Positions 10,317 through 19,261 of a stretch of DNA of 40,094 bases are shown here, piece after piece; position 1 is the stretch's first letter; every line of letters starts with the position of its first letter. The DNA is taken from the NCBI RefSeq assembly GCF_000718015.1, contig NZ_JODY01000046.1, forward strand, positions 1 through 40,094. The letters run 5' to 3'. Both the position numbers and the translations under genes were made by a program. The DNA is from Streptomyces catenulae. GTDB taxonomy: Bacteria > Actinomycetota > Actinomycetes > Streptomycetales > Streptomycetaceae. Below the pieces are notes generated by a model. That model was not told the origin of the DNA. It saw only the letters and a list, made by a program, of their open reading frames with translations, and did no database searches.

Positions 10317-10649
10317 TCAGTGACGCGCGGCGGAGCCGCTCCCACCCACCAGGGACGTGGCCCCGGCACCCTGGGCGAGGGTCTGTGCCGACTGCGGGCG
10401 CGGCTTGAAGACGATCTCCACATCGGCGTCCAGCGCCTGCGCGGCGGCAGCGAGCGTCCGGACGGTCAGGTTGGCATCGCCCGACAGGATCTGGCTCACC
10501 CGCCCCGGGCTCACGCCCATGGCCTTCGCGAGGTCCGAGCGCGTCATGCCCAGCCCTGCCAGCAAGCCGGACAGGGAAGCCGTACATTGCCTGGCCACCT
10601 GGGCGGCTGCCAAGCCCGTTCGGTCCTCGTCACGAGTGAAGTAGCCCAT
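10317..10649 (-). CDS. XRE-family helix-turn-helix regulator
   Basis: A 110-residue DNA-binding protein. The helix-turn-helix is at about residues 35-60 (MTRSDLAKAMGVSPGRVSQILSG), followed by LTVRTLAAAAQALDADVEIVF, the tail typical of HigA-like and small Cro/CI regulators. The start at 10649 follows GGGGTGA. No toxin partner is adjacent: the upstream gene on this strand is an acetyltransferase 184 bases away and the downstream gene is convergent. It is therefore an orphan regulator or an antitoxin-like protein without its toxin. A short inverted repeat at 10709 is a candidate site for autoregulation. Confidence 0.85.
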   Translation of the reverse strand: MGYFTRDEDRTGLAAAQVARQCTASLSGLLAGLGMTRSDLAKAMGVSPGRVSQILSGDANLTVRTLAAAAQALDADVEIVFKPRPQSAQTLAQGAGATSLVGGSGSAARH

Positions 10650-10708
10650 GTGGTCACCCCAACCTGTCTCAGGGAAGCGAGTAATTGACTCCTCGTAAGG
10701 ATGCCACC

Positions 10709-10724
10709 TTTAGCTTCGACTAAA
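10709..10724. promoter_or_regulatory. inverted repeat TTTAG-N6-CTAAA upstream of the XRE gene
   Basis: Five-base arms at 10709-10713 and 10720-10724, 60 bases upstream of the XRE start in an A/T-richer patch. Size and place fit a Cro/CI-type operator; no direct evidence. Confidence 0.35.
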
Positions 10725-10833
10725 AACCTGGTTGGCGCCGAAAATCCTTCGAAGCACCTACTTCAAGCCACCCGCTCGGGCACCGGACCCCACACACCAG
10801 GCCGGATCAGCCCCTCCGCCTCGGCCCCGGGCG

Positions 10834-11400
10834 TCACGCCCGCTCGCGGTCCAGCCCCCATGTCTGCAGCTCATAGGCCCGCCCCTTCTCCTCCCCCGTG
10901 ATCAGCGGTACGTCGAGCAGGCGGAAACCGGCCTTGGTGGCCACGGCCATGCTCGCCGCGTTCTCCGCCTCCAACTCCAGGATCACCTGGTCCACGCCCA
11001 GCACCTCGAAGGCGTACCTGGCCATCACCCGCACCGCCCGTGCCGCCAGTCCCTGCCCGCGGTGCGCCGGGCCGATCGCGTACCCCAGCTCCGTCCCCTC
11101 GGGGGCGCGCCGCAGCATGACCTCGCCGAGGGGTGCGCCGCCGTCGACGGTGACGGCCAGCATGATGACCTTCCCCTCGGCCCGCAGCTGCCGGGCCCGG
11201 ACCAGCCGATCGTCGGCTGCCGCTTCGTCGAAGGGCGACACGACCGGCGTCCAGTACGCGATATCCGGGTGATCGAACAGCTCGGGCATCGCGCCCCGGT
11301 CCTCCTCCGTCCAGTCACGGAGGACGAGCCCCTCCCCCGAAAGCTCCATCCGCTCGGGAAAGGGCGACACATCGGGAAGGGACGACGCACTGCTGCTCAT
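10834..11400 (-). CDS. GNAT N-acetyltransferase (RimJ/RimL type)
   Basis: A 188-residue acetyl-CoA-dependent acetyltransferase. The N-terminal part (LSGEGLVLRDWTEEDRGAM) is the usual RimJ/RimL start, and the acetyl-CoA loop is visible as GPAHRGQGLAAR (Q/RxxGxA/G). The end includes the N-A-A-S-M-A-V-A-T-K-A-G-F motif common to this group. Members acetylate protein N termini, antibiotics or small amines; the substrate here cannot be told. ATG 11400 is well supported by AGGAGG eight bases upstream. The gene appears to stand alone. Confidence 0.88.
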   Translation of the reverse strand: MSSSASSLPDVSPFPERMELSGEGLVLRDWTEEDRGAMPELFDHPDIAYWTPVVSPFDEAAADDRLVRARQLRAEGKVIMLAVTVDGGAPLGEVMLRRAPEGTELGYAIGPAHRGQGLAARAVRVMARYAFEVLGVDQVILELEAENAASMAVATKAGFRLLDVPLITGEEKGRAYELQTWGLDRERA

Positions 11401-11521
11401 GGCGGAAACCTCCTGGCCGGGTCGGAACGAGGCAGAGTAACCGGCGGGCCGCCGCCCCACCGAAATACCGAACGGAGCGCGACGCCGCACACACACCACG
11501 CAGCCGAAATCGCCCGCACGG

Positions 11522-12346
11522 CTACGACGCGGGCTTCCCCCTGCCGACCTCGCCCTTGCTGTAGCGGGGCAAGTTCTTCGGCAGATTCATCACGCGGTAG
11601 CCATGGCCGTCATTGTCCAACCGCGTACTCCCCGGCTCTCCGTCGGAGACCCAGGAAAAGGTGATCGCGAATCGCGCGTCCTGGGCGACATTCCTGATGT
11701 TGAAGGTGAACTGCTCCGGATCCCCGGACGCCACTTTGAAAGGGAAATCGTGCCCCTGGATCACCTTCCCCTGCCCCGTACGCTCCACGCTCGGCTTCAC
11801 GGAGACGGGGTCGGCGGTCAGATCGACGTCGAAGGGCCGCTCATCCATCCCGCCACCGCATTCGGCGTCGACGACCGATCCGTGCTCAGGAAGCGGTCGG
11901 GTGGAGAGCACGGAGACCTTGACCCCCGTGACGACTATCGCCTGGGGCGTACTCGTCTGAAGGGTGACGGGGAGCGAAGGCCAGTCGTCGGCGGTCGGAA
12001 TGTGGACGCCCCGGTGGTCGATCGTTTTGATCTGCTTGTGCAGCTCCGCCAACGGCGCATCCAGATATCGCGGATTACACCCGATGAGACCGGAGGAATA
12101 CGCCGTAAGTCCCGGGGGATCCGACAACTTCCCCTGAACCCATTCCCACCCCCCTTGAAAAACCAGGGCGACGAAACCGGTCAAGACCGTCACGAAGGCG
12201 CCGATCCACAGCTTCCGGTCGCGCAACGACGCCCCTTCGCCCCCCTCCGCACCCGGCGGCGTGCCCGGCGCTCTCCCCGCTCTGGCAAGCCGAGCCCGCC
12301 GCGCAGCCGTACCACTCCGCCCTCGCCTGATCCGCGGTGTCGCCAC
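11522..12346 (-). CDS. single-pass membrane protein of unknown function
   Basis: A 274-residue protein. About 45 residues of arginine- and glycine-rich sequence precede one transmembrane segment (LWIGAFVTVLTGFVALVF, about residues 46-65), followed by a 200-residue C-terminal domain expected outside the cytoplasm, with two cysteines (LIGCNPRYL and DAECGGG). I do not recognise the outer domain; its beta-rich look (VTGVKVSVLSTRPL, FTFNIRNVAQDARFAITFSW) suggests an immunoglobulin-like or beta-sandwich fold. The start is GTG 12346, with GAGGGGG just upstream. It lies 140 bases downstream of the STAND ATPase on the same strand, so the two may be cotranscribed. Confidence 0.65.
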   Translation of the reverse strand: MATPRIRRGRSGTAARRARLARAGRAPGTPPGAEGGEGASLRDRKLWIGAFVTVLTGFVALVFQGGWEWVQGKLSDPPGLTAYSSGLIGCNPRYLDAPLAELHKQIKTIDHRGVHIPTADDWPSLPVTLQTSTPQAIVVTGVKVSVLSTRPLPEHGSVVDAECGGGMDERPFDVDLTADPVSVKPSVERTGQGKVIQGHDFPFKVASGDPEQFTFNIRNVAQDARFAITFSWVSDGEPGSTRLDNDGHGYRVMNLPKNLPRYSKGEVGRGKPAS

Positions 12347-12486
12347 AATTCCCCCTCGCCCACATGGACATCGACCGCATGAGCTTAATGTCCGTACGGG
12401 AACGCCTACTTGGCAGGAAGGGAAGCTCCGGAGATATACCAGTCGACCCCGATCAGGGCGGGCGGAAAGGTGGGTGGCACCGGCGT

Positions 12487-14895
12487 TCACTCCTCTTGCT
12501 CAGGAGGTTCGAGGGGCGGCGGGCGGTCGGATGCGGTGGGCGGCAGTTCCGCGTCCGATCCCGAGTCGGTTTCCTCGCCCTCACCGGTGAGGCGGCGGTG
12601 TGTGGCCATGAGTTGGTCACTGGCGACGAGGGTGACGGGGTGGTTCGCGCCCAACACCCTCTTCCGGTCGGCGTAAATCCGCTCGCGCAGCGCCAGGCTC
12701 TCTTGGAGCCGCCCGACTTCCCGGTAGGAAGCAGCGAGGTTGTGGCGGGCACTGAAGGTGTCGGCATGGTCCGGCCCCGAAAGCCGCTCCCGGTCGGCGA
12801 GAACCCGCTCGAACAACTCCAGAGCCTTCTGGAACTGTCCGGCTTCCCACCGGGAGACAGCGAGATTGCTACGGGCATCGAGAGTGTCGGGGTGGTCCGG
12901 ACCCAGAATCCGCTCCCGGTCGGCGAGAACCCGTTCGCTCAGATCGAGAGCTTCCCGGAACTGCCGCGCCTCACTGTAGGAGTTGGCAAGGTTGTTGAGG
13001 GCACGGAGGGTGTCGGGGTGGTCCGGGCCCAATTCCTCTTTCCGGTCGCGAAGGACCTTCTCACGAAGAGTGCGAGCCTCCGCGAACATCCCCGCCGCAC
13101 TGTAGGAGTTCGCGAGGTTGTTGCGGGCACCGATGGCGCGGGCGTCTTTCGGACCCGCCACCTTCTCCCATCCGTCAAGGACCCGGCCACGCAGCATACG
13201 AGCCTCCGACAGGCGCCCGACCGCACTGTAGGAATTGGCAAGATTGTTGCGGGCTTTGAGAGTTTCGGGGTGGTCCGGGCCCAAAGACCGCTCCCGGACA
13301 GCAAGAACCCACTTGCGCAGTTCTAGGGCCTCCTGCACCCGACCCGCCGCACTGTAGGAATTCGCCAGGTGATGGCGGGCGTTGAAGGTCTCGAAATGGT
13401 CCGGTCCGTGAATCCTCTCGCTGCGACGGACACACTCCTCGCCGTACTCGATCGCCTGGAGAAAGCGGCCCGCATCGGTGAAACTGCGGCTCACCTTGTG
13501 CACACACGGGTGAATCGCGGGCTGCCACAGGGCCGGTCTGGTGAGCTCCTCCAGACGGATCACTTTGGCGCGCAGCTGGGCAGCCAATTCCCGCTCGCTG
13601 TGTTCGTGGCGGGGCCACAGACCGATGATGGCGTCGGCGGCGATACGGGCGGTGGCAGGCAGGCTCCCGGACGGGATGGTCTCCTGCACGGCGCGGGCGG
13701 TCAGGGCGTGCATCCGCAAGGGGGCGGTGTCGGTGTCCTGGGTGATCAGGGCGTAGGTGCGCACCTGCTCCAGCGCGGTGCGTACCTCCTCCTCGGTGAC
13801 GGGTGGGTGATATTTGCGCAGTCGACGGCGCTGCGGTGGACGTGCGGTACGCAGGTACTCAAGCGCTTCCGGTGTGGTCCACGCGTTGGCCGGATGCCCG
13901 AGAGGAGCCATCATCGACGCCAGGTGCAGCAAGGGCCGGGCCAACCGGCTGGTGTCCGCCTCCTCGATCGCCTCAAGAGAGAGCAGCAGCGACGCGGTGA
14001 CGGACTGCCCGTAGCCTTCGGTGTCCGCGCTCGCCGGGAGCAGATCGCCCAGCCGACTCGGGGTGTCCCGCAGCAGGGCGAGATAGTCGGCCATCGTGGT
14101 GCGCTTGTTGATCAGATACGCGGCGGCATGGCCGAGCGCCAGGGGAAGATGCCCCAGTTCGGCGGCGAGCTCGCCCGCCTGGGCGGGGTCGTGCAGACGG
14201 GCGTGCCCGGCGTCGGTGAGCCGCCGCCGAAGGTAGGCGCGGGCCTCGGCATCCGTGTAGAGACCGACCCGTACCAGGGCCCGGCCCTCCCCGCTGAGCT
14301 GGGCGTCCTCCCGTCGGCTGGTGGCCAGCACCCAGCCGCGGCCGGCTCCGGTGTCGGGCCACCACTCCCGGACGGCAGCCGGTTCGGAGACCTCGTCCAG
14401 CACCACCAGCCACCGCTGCTCGCTCGCCGCCAGCCACCGCAGGAACAGCCGCGCCGCCCCCTCCTCGTCCTCCGACGGCGCTCCGGGAAGGCGCAGCCGA
14501 CCGGCCGCTTCCGCGTACGCGCGGATGAGCTGATCGGCGTCGGCGGCACGCGCCCACACCAGCACGTCCAGCCCGGTCCCGTCGGAACGCTCCTGGTCCC
14601 GCAGCTCCCGCGCCAACGACGCCGCGAGCTGGCTCTTGCCCACCCCGCCCGGACCGGACAGCACCACATCACCGCCCCCACCGCGCGCCGCCCGGACCTT
14701 CTCCCGCAACGGGGTACGCGGCTGGAAAGCGGTGGCCGTACGGGGAACGTCGCCCACCCACACCGGCCACTCGACAGACGGCGCCGGTTCCGGGGCAAGG
14801 TGCACGTACAGGTCACGCCCCGCCTGCAGCGCGTCCCGCTGTGCGTGCGCCTCCTGACGTATCCGATCGTGCCCCGAACCCCCCACCCCGATCAC
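12487..14895 (-). CDS. NB-ARC STAND ATPase with seven 42-residue TPR repeats
   Basis: An 802-residue signal-transduction ATPase. The nucleotide-binding domain (about 55-330) has Walker A GPGGVGKS (81-88), Walker B WLVVLDE (162-168) and GHLPLAL, the GLPLAL motif of NB-ARC proteins. The sensor part (477-770) is seven consecutive 42-residue tetratricopeptide units of the kinesin-light-chain type, with the pattern LGPDHPDTLxARNNLANSYS. STAND proteins oligomerise on ligand binding; related proteins act in antiphage defence or in control of secondary metabolism. There is no effector domain at the N terminus (only about 55 residues), so a partner protein is likely; the membrane protein downstream is one candidate. 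The start is GTG 14895; GTG 14886 is possible. Confidence 0.88.
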   Translation of the reverse strand: MIGVGGSGHDRIRQEAHAQRDALQAGRDLYVHLAPEPAPSVEWPVWVGDVPRTATAFQPRTPLREKVRAARGGGGDVVLSGPGGVGKSQLAASLARELRDQERSDGTGLDVLVWARAADADQLIRAYAEAAGRLRLPGAPSEDEEGAARLFLRWLAASEQRWLVVLDEVSEPAAVREWWPDTGAGRGWVLATSRREDAQLSGEGRALVRVGLYTDAEARAYLRRRLTDAGHARLHDPAQAGELAAELGHLPLALGHAAAYLINKRTTMADYLALLRDTPSRLGDLLPASADTEGYGQSVTASLLLSLEAIEEADTSRLARPLLHLASMMAPLGHPANAWTTPEALEYLRTARPPQRRRLRKYHPPVTEEEVRTALEQVRTYALITQDTDTAPLRMHALTARAVQETIPSGSLPATARIAADAIIGLWPRHEHSERELAAQLRAKVIRLEELTRPALWQPAIHPCVHKVSRSFTDAGRFLQAIEYGEECVRRSERIHGPDHFETFNARHHLANSYSAAGRVQEALELRKWVLAVRERSLGPDHPETLKARNNLANSYSAVGRLSEARMLRGRVLDGWEKVAGPKDARAIGARNNLANSYSAAGMFAEARTLREKVLRDRKEELGPDHPDTLRALNNLANSYSEARQFREALDLSERVLADRERILGPDHPDTLDARSNLAVSRWEAGQFQKALELFERVLADRERLSGPDHADTFSARHNLAASYREVGRLQESLALRERIYADRKRVLGANHPVTLVASDQLMATHRRLTGEGEETDSGSDAELPPTASDRPPPLEPPEQEE
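12586..13467 (-). repeat. 126-bp tandem coding repeats (TPR array)
   Basis: Seven in-frame 126-base units encoding the TPR array of the STAND protein. The phrase GCACTGTAGGA(A/G)TT recurs near 12971 (as TCACTG), 13098, 13224 and 13350 at 126-base spacing. The units are diverged, not identical. Confidence 0.85.
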
Positions 14896-15234
14896 GCCCC
14901 CGTCTCAGGCCCGGTCCCCACCGACCTGATCGATGTCCCCCGAACCATCGGAACGCACCCTCTGCCGCACGTCCCACCCCAAGAAATTCCGACCACCATC
15001 CACAACTACGCCCCCCAGCAAGGAAGTTCCCCACCCCGCCTCTCCCGTAGACCCGCAGGCCCGCAGGCCCGCAGGCCCGCAGGCCCGCAGCCGCCACCGC
15101 CGCCAATCGATACGGCCCGACACCCCGGCGGGGCGAGGCAGCCCCCCTCGCCGACTCCACCGCGTCCCCCAGGTACAGCGCCCCTTACCCGCCTCCGCCC
15201 CACACCGACGAAACAGAGATCCCCCGCCGCCCCA
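14896..15234. other. intergenic region between STAND gene and tRNA-Thr, no gene seen
   Basis: Proline-codon-like C-rich DNA without a convincing gene on either strand. It contains the 8-base tandem repeat at 15052 and presumably the promoter of the STAND gene, which I cannot place. Confidence 0.4.
15052..15090. repeat. tandem repeat of CCCGCAGG, nearly five units
   Basis: Four perfect 8-base units and a seven-base fifth one. A short simple-sequence repeat in non-coding DNA; copy number may vary between strains. Confidence 0.9.
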
Positions 15235-15277
15235 AACAAGAAAAAGCCCAGGTCAGAAGATTTCCAACCCGGGCTTT
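15235..15277 (-). terminator. rho-independent terminator of tRNA-Thr
   Basis: On the minus strand AAAGCCCGGGT pairs with ACCTGGGCTTT (one G-U pair) around a 13-base loop and is followed by a T-rich tail. It begins six bases after the 3' end of the tRNA. Confidence 0.8.
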
Positions 15278-15282
15278 CAAAG

Positions 15283-15356
15283 AGCCCCCTGTCGGATTCG
15301 AACCGACGACCTTCGCTTTACAAGAGCGGTGCTCTGGCCAGCTGAGCTAAGGAGGC
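15283..15356 (-). tRNA. tRNA-Thr (anticodon UGU)
   Basis: A 74-nucleotide tRNA on the minus strand. The acceptor arms GCCTCCT and AGGGGGC pair with one G-U, the D-arm contains AGCTCAGCTGGCCAGAGC, the anticodon loop is CTTGTAA with anticodon TGT, and the T-arm has the GGTTCGAATCC loop. CCA is not encoded. A TACACT -10-like hexamer (complement at 15367-15372) lies 10 bases upstream. tRNA genes are common integration sites, and an accessory stretch begins beside this one. Confidence 0.96.
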
Positions 15357-15528
15357 GTGCGGGAGCAGTGTACCCAGGTGGGGTGGATGCCGGTCGCCAT
15401 TTCGTGACCTCTGGGGTGCTGACAGCGGGCATCGCCGCAGGTAGCGTCGCGCCCGGCCCGCGGTTGTGGGCCGCGCCACTCCTTTACTCGGATCGTCCGG
15501 CACGTTCCTGCCGGTGAAGGGACACCTC

Positions 15529-16665
<1,137 letters not shown>

Positions 16666-16686
16666 CGCAAGGAGACCCGGGAGCGG

Positions 16687-16732
16687 GCCGGTTGCCGGTC
16701 GTGGCGTTCGTCCGCCGCGGCCGGCCACCGGC
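16687..16732 (+). terminator. hairpin downstream of msiK
   Basis: GCCGGTTGCCGG at 16687-16698 pairs with CCGGCCACCGGC at 16721-16732 with one mismatch. It begins 22 bases after the msiK stop. No T-run follows. Confidence 0.45.
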
Positions 16733-16909
16733 GTTCCCGGGGCCTTCGGCCGCCGCCGGAACGGGTACGGGCAACCGGGCGGCGAGGGGCGCGGAGAGAC
16801 GTCCGCGCGCCCCCTTCGTCAACATCGCGCCCTCACCAACGGCCCCTCTCATCCCTCGATAAGGTGACGCAATGTCGCCATATCATCACCGCTCGCTACC
16901 ATCGCGACC

Positions 16910-17326
16910 GTGAACTCCGCAGCCCGCCGTATCGGCAGAACTCTCGCCCTTGTCCTCCCCGTCGTCCTCGTGCTCTCCGGGACGCTCGCGGTCACCAGCG
17001 TGCCGTGGGCCTCGAAGTCGACGGACACACAGATGCTCACCGCGTCCAGCGGGAAGAGCCTCGCCAAGTCCGGGCCCCGCGCCCCGCAGGACGTCCTCCG
17101 CGACCGCCTGCTGCTCGAACTCCAGGAGAAGGACCCGGGGGTGGCCCTGACCCACCTCCAGCGGGCCACCACGGAGCGGCCGTCGCTCGCCAAGCACTGC
17201 ACCTCCATCGCGCGGGCGCTGGGCCGGGCAGCCGTCGCCAAGTACGGCGCCGGGCACCGCGCGCAGGCGTTCTCCCGCCCCGTGTGCGACACCTCCTTCG
17301 CCTCCGGCGTCGCCACCGCCCCGTGA
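16910..17326 (+). CDS. small secreted or membrane-anchored protein, unknown
   Basis: A 138-residue protein with a basic N terminus and a hydrophobic segment (about residues 8-30, TLALVLPVVLVLSGTLAVTS) that can be a signal peptide or anchor. The remainder is helical and charged, with two cysteines (KHCTSIA and RPVCDTS) that could form a disulfide outside the cell. I do not recognise a family. It starts with GTG 16910 and ends 30 bases before the nucleotidyltransferase gene, on the same strand, so they may be cotranscribed. Confidence 0.65.
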   Translation: MNSAARRIGRTLALVLPVVLVLSGTLAVTSVPWASKSTDTQMLTASSGKSLAKSGPRAPQDVLRDRLLLELQEKDPGVALTHLQRATTERPSLAKHCTSIARALGRAAVAKYGAGHRAQAFSRPVCDTSFASGVATAP

Positions 17327-17356
17327 CCCACCCTCGCACCGCATAGGGTGCGAACC

Positions 17357-18085
17357 ATGACAGTCGCCCCGTATCCCTATCCGACACAGGCCGTTGTCCT
17401 GGCCGGTGGCCAGGGCTCGCGCCTGCGGCCGTACACCGATGACCGGCCCAAGCCGATGGTCGAGATTCCCGGCACGGGAACCCCGATCATCGGCCACCAA
17501 CTCACCTGGCTCGCCGCCGAGGGCGTCACCGACGTGGTGGTCTCCTGCGGCCACCTCGCCCACGTCCTGGAGGAGTGGCTGGCCGGGGCCGAACTGCCGC
17601 TGAACGTCACGACCGTCGTCGAGACCGAGCCCCTCGGGCGCGGCGGCGGCCTCAAGTACGCGGCGGCGTCGCTGCCCCGCCCGGACGAGCCCTGGTACGC
17701 CACCAACGGCGACATCTGGACCCGCTTCCCGCTCACCGAGATGGCCGCCTTCCACCTCGAACGCGGCGCCGAGGCCACCTTGGCGCTGGCCCGGCCGCGT
17801 ATCCCCTGGGGCGTCGTGGAGACCGACGAGTTCGGCCATGTCCTCGACTTCATCGAGGCGCCGCCGTCGCCGTACCTGATCAACGCCGGGGTGTACGTCT
17901 TCTCCGCCGCCTTCACCGCGCTGCTGCCGGACCGCGGCGACCACGAACGCACCACCTTCCCCCGGCTCGCCCGCGAACGGCGGCTGGCCGGATACCCCCT
18001 GCCGCACGGCGCGTACTGGCGCGCCATCGACACCACCAAGGACCTCACCGAAGCCGCCAAGGAGCTGGGCGCCACGGGCGGTTGA
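17357..18085 (+). CDS. sugar nucleotidyltransferase (NTP_transferase family)
   Basis: A 242-residue enzyme of the nucleotidyl-transferase fold that couples a sugar phosphate to an NTP. The N-terminal loop VVLAGGQGSRLRPYTDDRPKPMVEI is the L-A-G-G-x-G-x-R-L-x-P...K-P signature, with the conserved Arg and Lys; NGDIW supplies the metal-binding Asp. It lacks the left-handed beta-helix acyltransferase domain of GlmU and is at the short end for mannose- or glucose-1-phosphate nucleotidyltransferases. ATG 17357 follows AGGG at eight bases; a GTG at 17348 is possible. The exact sugar and nucleotide cannot be told. Confidence 0.85.
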   Translation: MTVAPYPYPTQAVVLAGGQGSRLRPYTDDRPKPMVEIPGTGTPIIGHQLTWLAAEGVTDVVVSCGHLAHVLEEWLAGAELPLNVTTVVETEPLGRGGGLKYAAASLPRPDEPWYATNGDIWTRFPLTEMAAFHLERGAEATLALARPRIPWGVVETDEFGHVLDFIEAPPSPYLINAGVYVFSAAFTALLPDRGDHERTTFPRLARERRLAGYPLPHGAYWRAIDTTKDLTEAAKELGATGG

Positions 18086-18176
18086 GCGCCGCGGTTTGCC
18101 GAAACGGCAAGTCCGTGTACGGGCCGCCGGGCGGCTGCCGCATCCTGGCGCGACCGACGCCCCCTCGGGAGGACCG

Positions 18177-19166
18177 ATGCCCCAGCCCGTACCGTCACCG
18201 CAGTGGACCCACCGCCTGGTGGACACCCCGGACGGCCGTCTCCACCTCGTCGAACAGGGCAGCGGGCCGCTCGTCCTGCTGCTGCACGGCTTCCCGGAGT
18301 CCTGGTACTCCTGGCGCCACCAACTCCCCGCGCTCGCCGCGGCGGGCTACCGCGCCGCCGCCCTCGACCTGCGCGGCTACGGCCGCTCCGTCCGCCCCGC
18401 GGCCGTCGAGGCGTACGACATGGCGGCGCACGTCGCCGACAACGCCGCCGTGATCCGCGCCCTCGGCGCCGACGACGCGGTCCTCGTCGGCCACGACTGG
18501 GGCTCCCCGATCGCCGCGCACACCGCGCTGCTGCGGCCCGACGTCTGCTCCGCCGTGGCCCTGCTGAGCGTCCCGTACGCACCGCGCGGACCGGTCCGGC
18601 CGTCCGACGCCTTCGCGGCGCTCGGCGGCGACGAGGAGTTCTACGTCCGCTACTTCCAGGAGCCGGGCCGCGCCGAGGCGGAGATCGAGCCGGACGTCCG
18701 CGCCTGGCTCGCCGGTTTCTACGCCTCGCTCTCCGGCGACACGATGCCGCCGGACGGCTCCGCCGGCCACTTCTTCGTCCCGCCCGGCGGCCGCCTGAGC
18801 GACCGCTTCGTCCGCGACCGCACCCCGTCCTGGCTCGGCGAGAGCGAACTCGACTTCTACGCCGGTGAGTTCGCCCGTACGGGAGTGACCGGCGCGCTGA
18901 ACCGCTACCGCAACGCCGACCGCGACTGGGCCGCCACCGCCGACCTGGAGGGCGCCCCGATCCCCCAACCGTCGCTCTTCATCGGCGGCACCCGGGACGC
19001 CTCCACCACCTGGCTCGCGGACGCCATCGCCGCCTTCCCCACCACCCTGCCGGGCCTGACCGCCACCCACCTCCTCGACGGCTGCGGCCACTGGGTCCAG
19101 CAGGAACGGCCGGACGAGGTGAACCGCCTGCTCCTGGAGTGGCTGCGGGGGCTGGACCCGGCCTGA
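18177..19166 (+). CDS. alpha/beta hydrolase, epoxide-hydrolase type
   Basis: A 329-residue alpha/beta-fold enzyme. The oxyanion-hole motif HGFPESWYSWRHQ and the nucleophile elbow GHDWGS with Asp107 instead of Ser mark it as an epoxide hydrolase or haloalkane dehalogenase relative. H305 in GCGHW is the general base, and the cap has tyrosines that could activate an epoxide. Epoxide hydrolases open epoxides to diols through an ester on the Asp. The ATG is preceded by GGGAGGA. It lies 91 bases after the nucleotidyltransferase gene and ends before a strong hairpin, so it closes this plus-strand group. The physiological substrate is unknown. Confidence 0.87.
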   Translation: MPQPVPSPQWTHRLVDTPDGRLHLVEQGSGPLVLLLHGFPESWYSWRHQLPALAAAGYRAAALDLRGYGRSVRPAAVEAYDMAAHVADNAAVIRALGADDAVLVGHDWGSPIAAHTALLRPDVCSAVALLSVPYAPRGPVRPSDAFAALGGDEEFYVRYFQEPGRAEAEIEPDVRAWLAGFYASLSGDTMPPDGSAGHFFVPPGGRLSDRFVRDRTPSWLGESELDFYAGEFARTGVTGALNRYRNADRDWAATADLEGAPIPQPSLFIGGTRDASTTWLADAIAAFPTTLPGLTATHLLDGCGHWVQQERPDEVNRLLLEWLRGLDPA

Positions 19167-19189
19167 CGGGCGCCCGGCTCCCGGCACAG

Positions 19190-19232
19190 AGCGGCCCCCG
19201 CGGACGGAATCGCTCCGTCCGCGGGGGCCGCT
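19190..19232. terminator. strong bidirectional hairpin terminator
   Basis: A perfect 19-base stem (19190-19208 with 19214-19232) with a 5-base loop, between the convergent epoxide-hydrolase-type gene and the DoxX gene. There is no clear T-run, but the stem is very stable. Confidence 0.85.
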
Positions 19233-19261
19233 CCCACGCTGCCGACCGGTCCCCTACGGGA

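Noticed and set aside
10317..10649. Toxin-antitoxin pair including the XRE gene
   Set aside because: No adjacent co-directional toxin-like gene; the neighbours are a convergent membrane protein and a distant acetyltransferase.
15052..15090. CRISPR array
   Set aside because: Units of 8 bases without spacers; a simple tandem repeat.
14896..15282. Phage or plasmid integration next to tRNA-Thr
   Set aside because: No integrase, no second copy of the tRNA 3' end and no sharp G+C change were found in the window.
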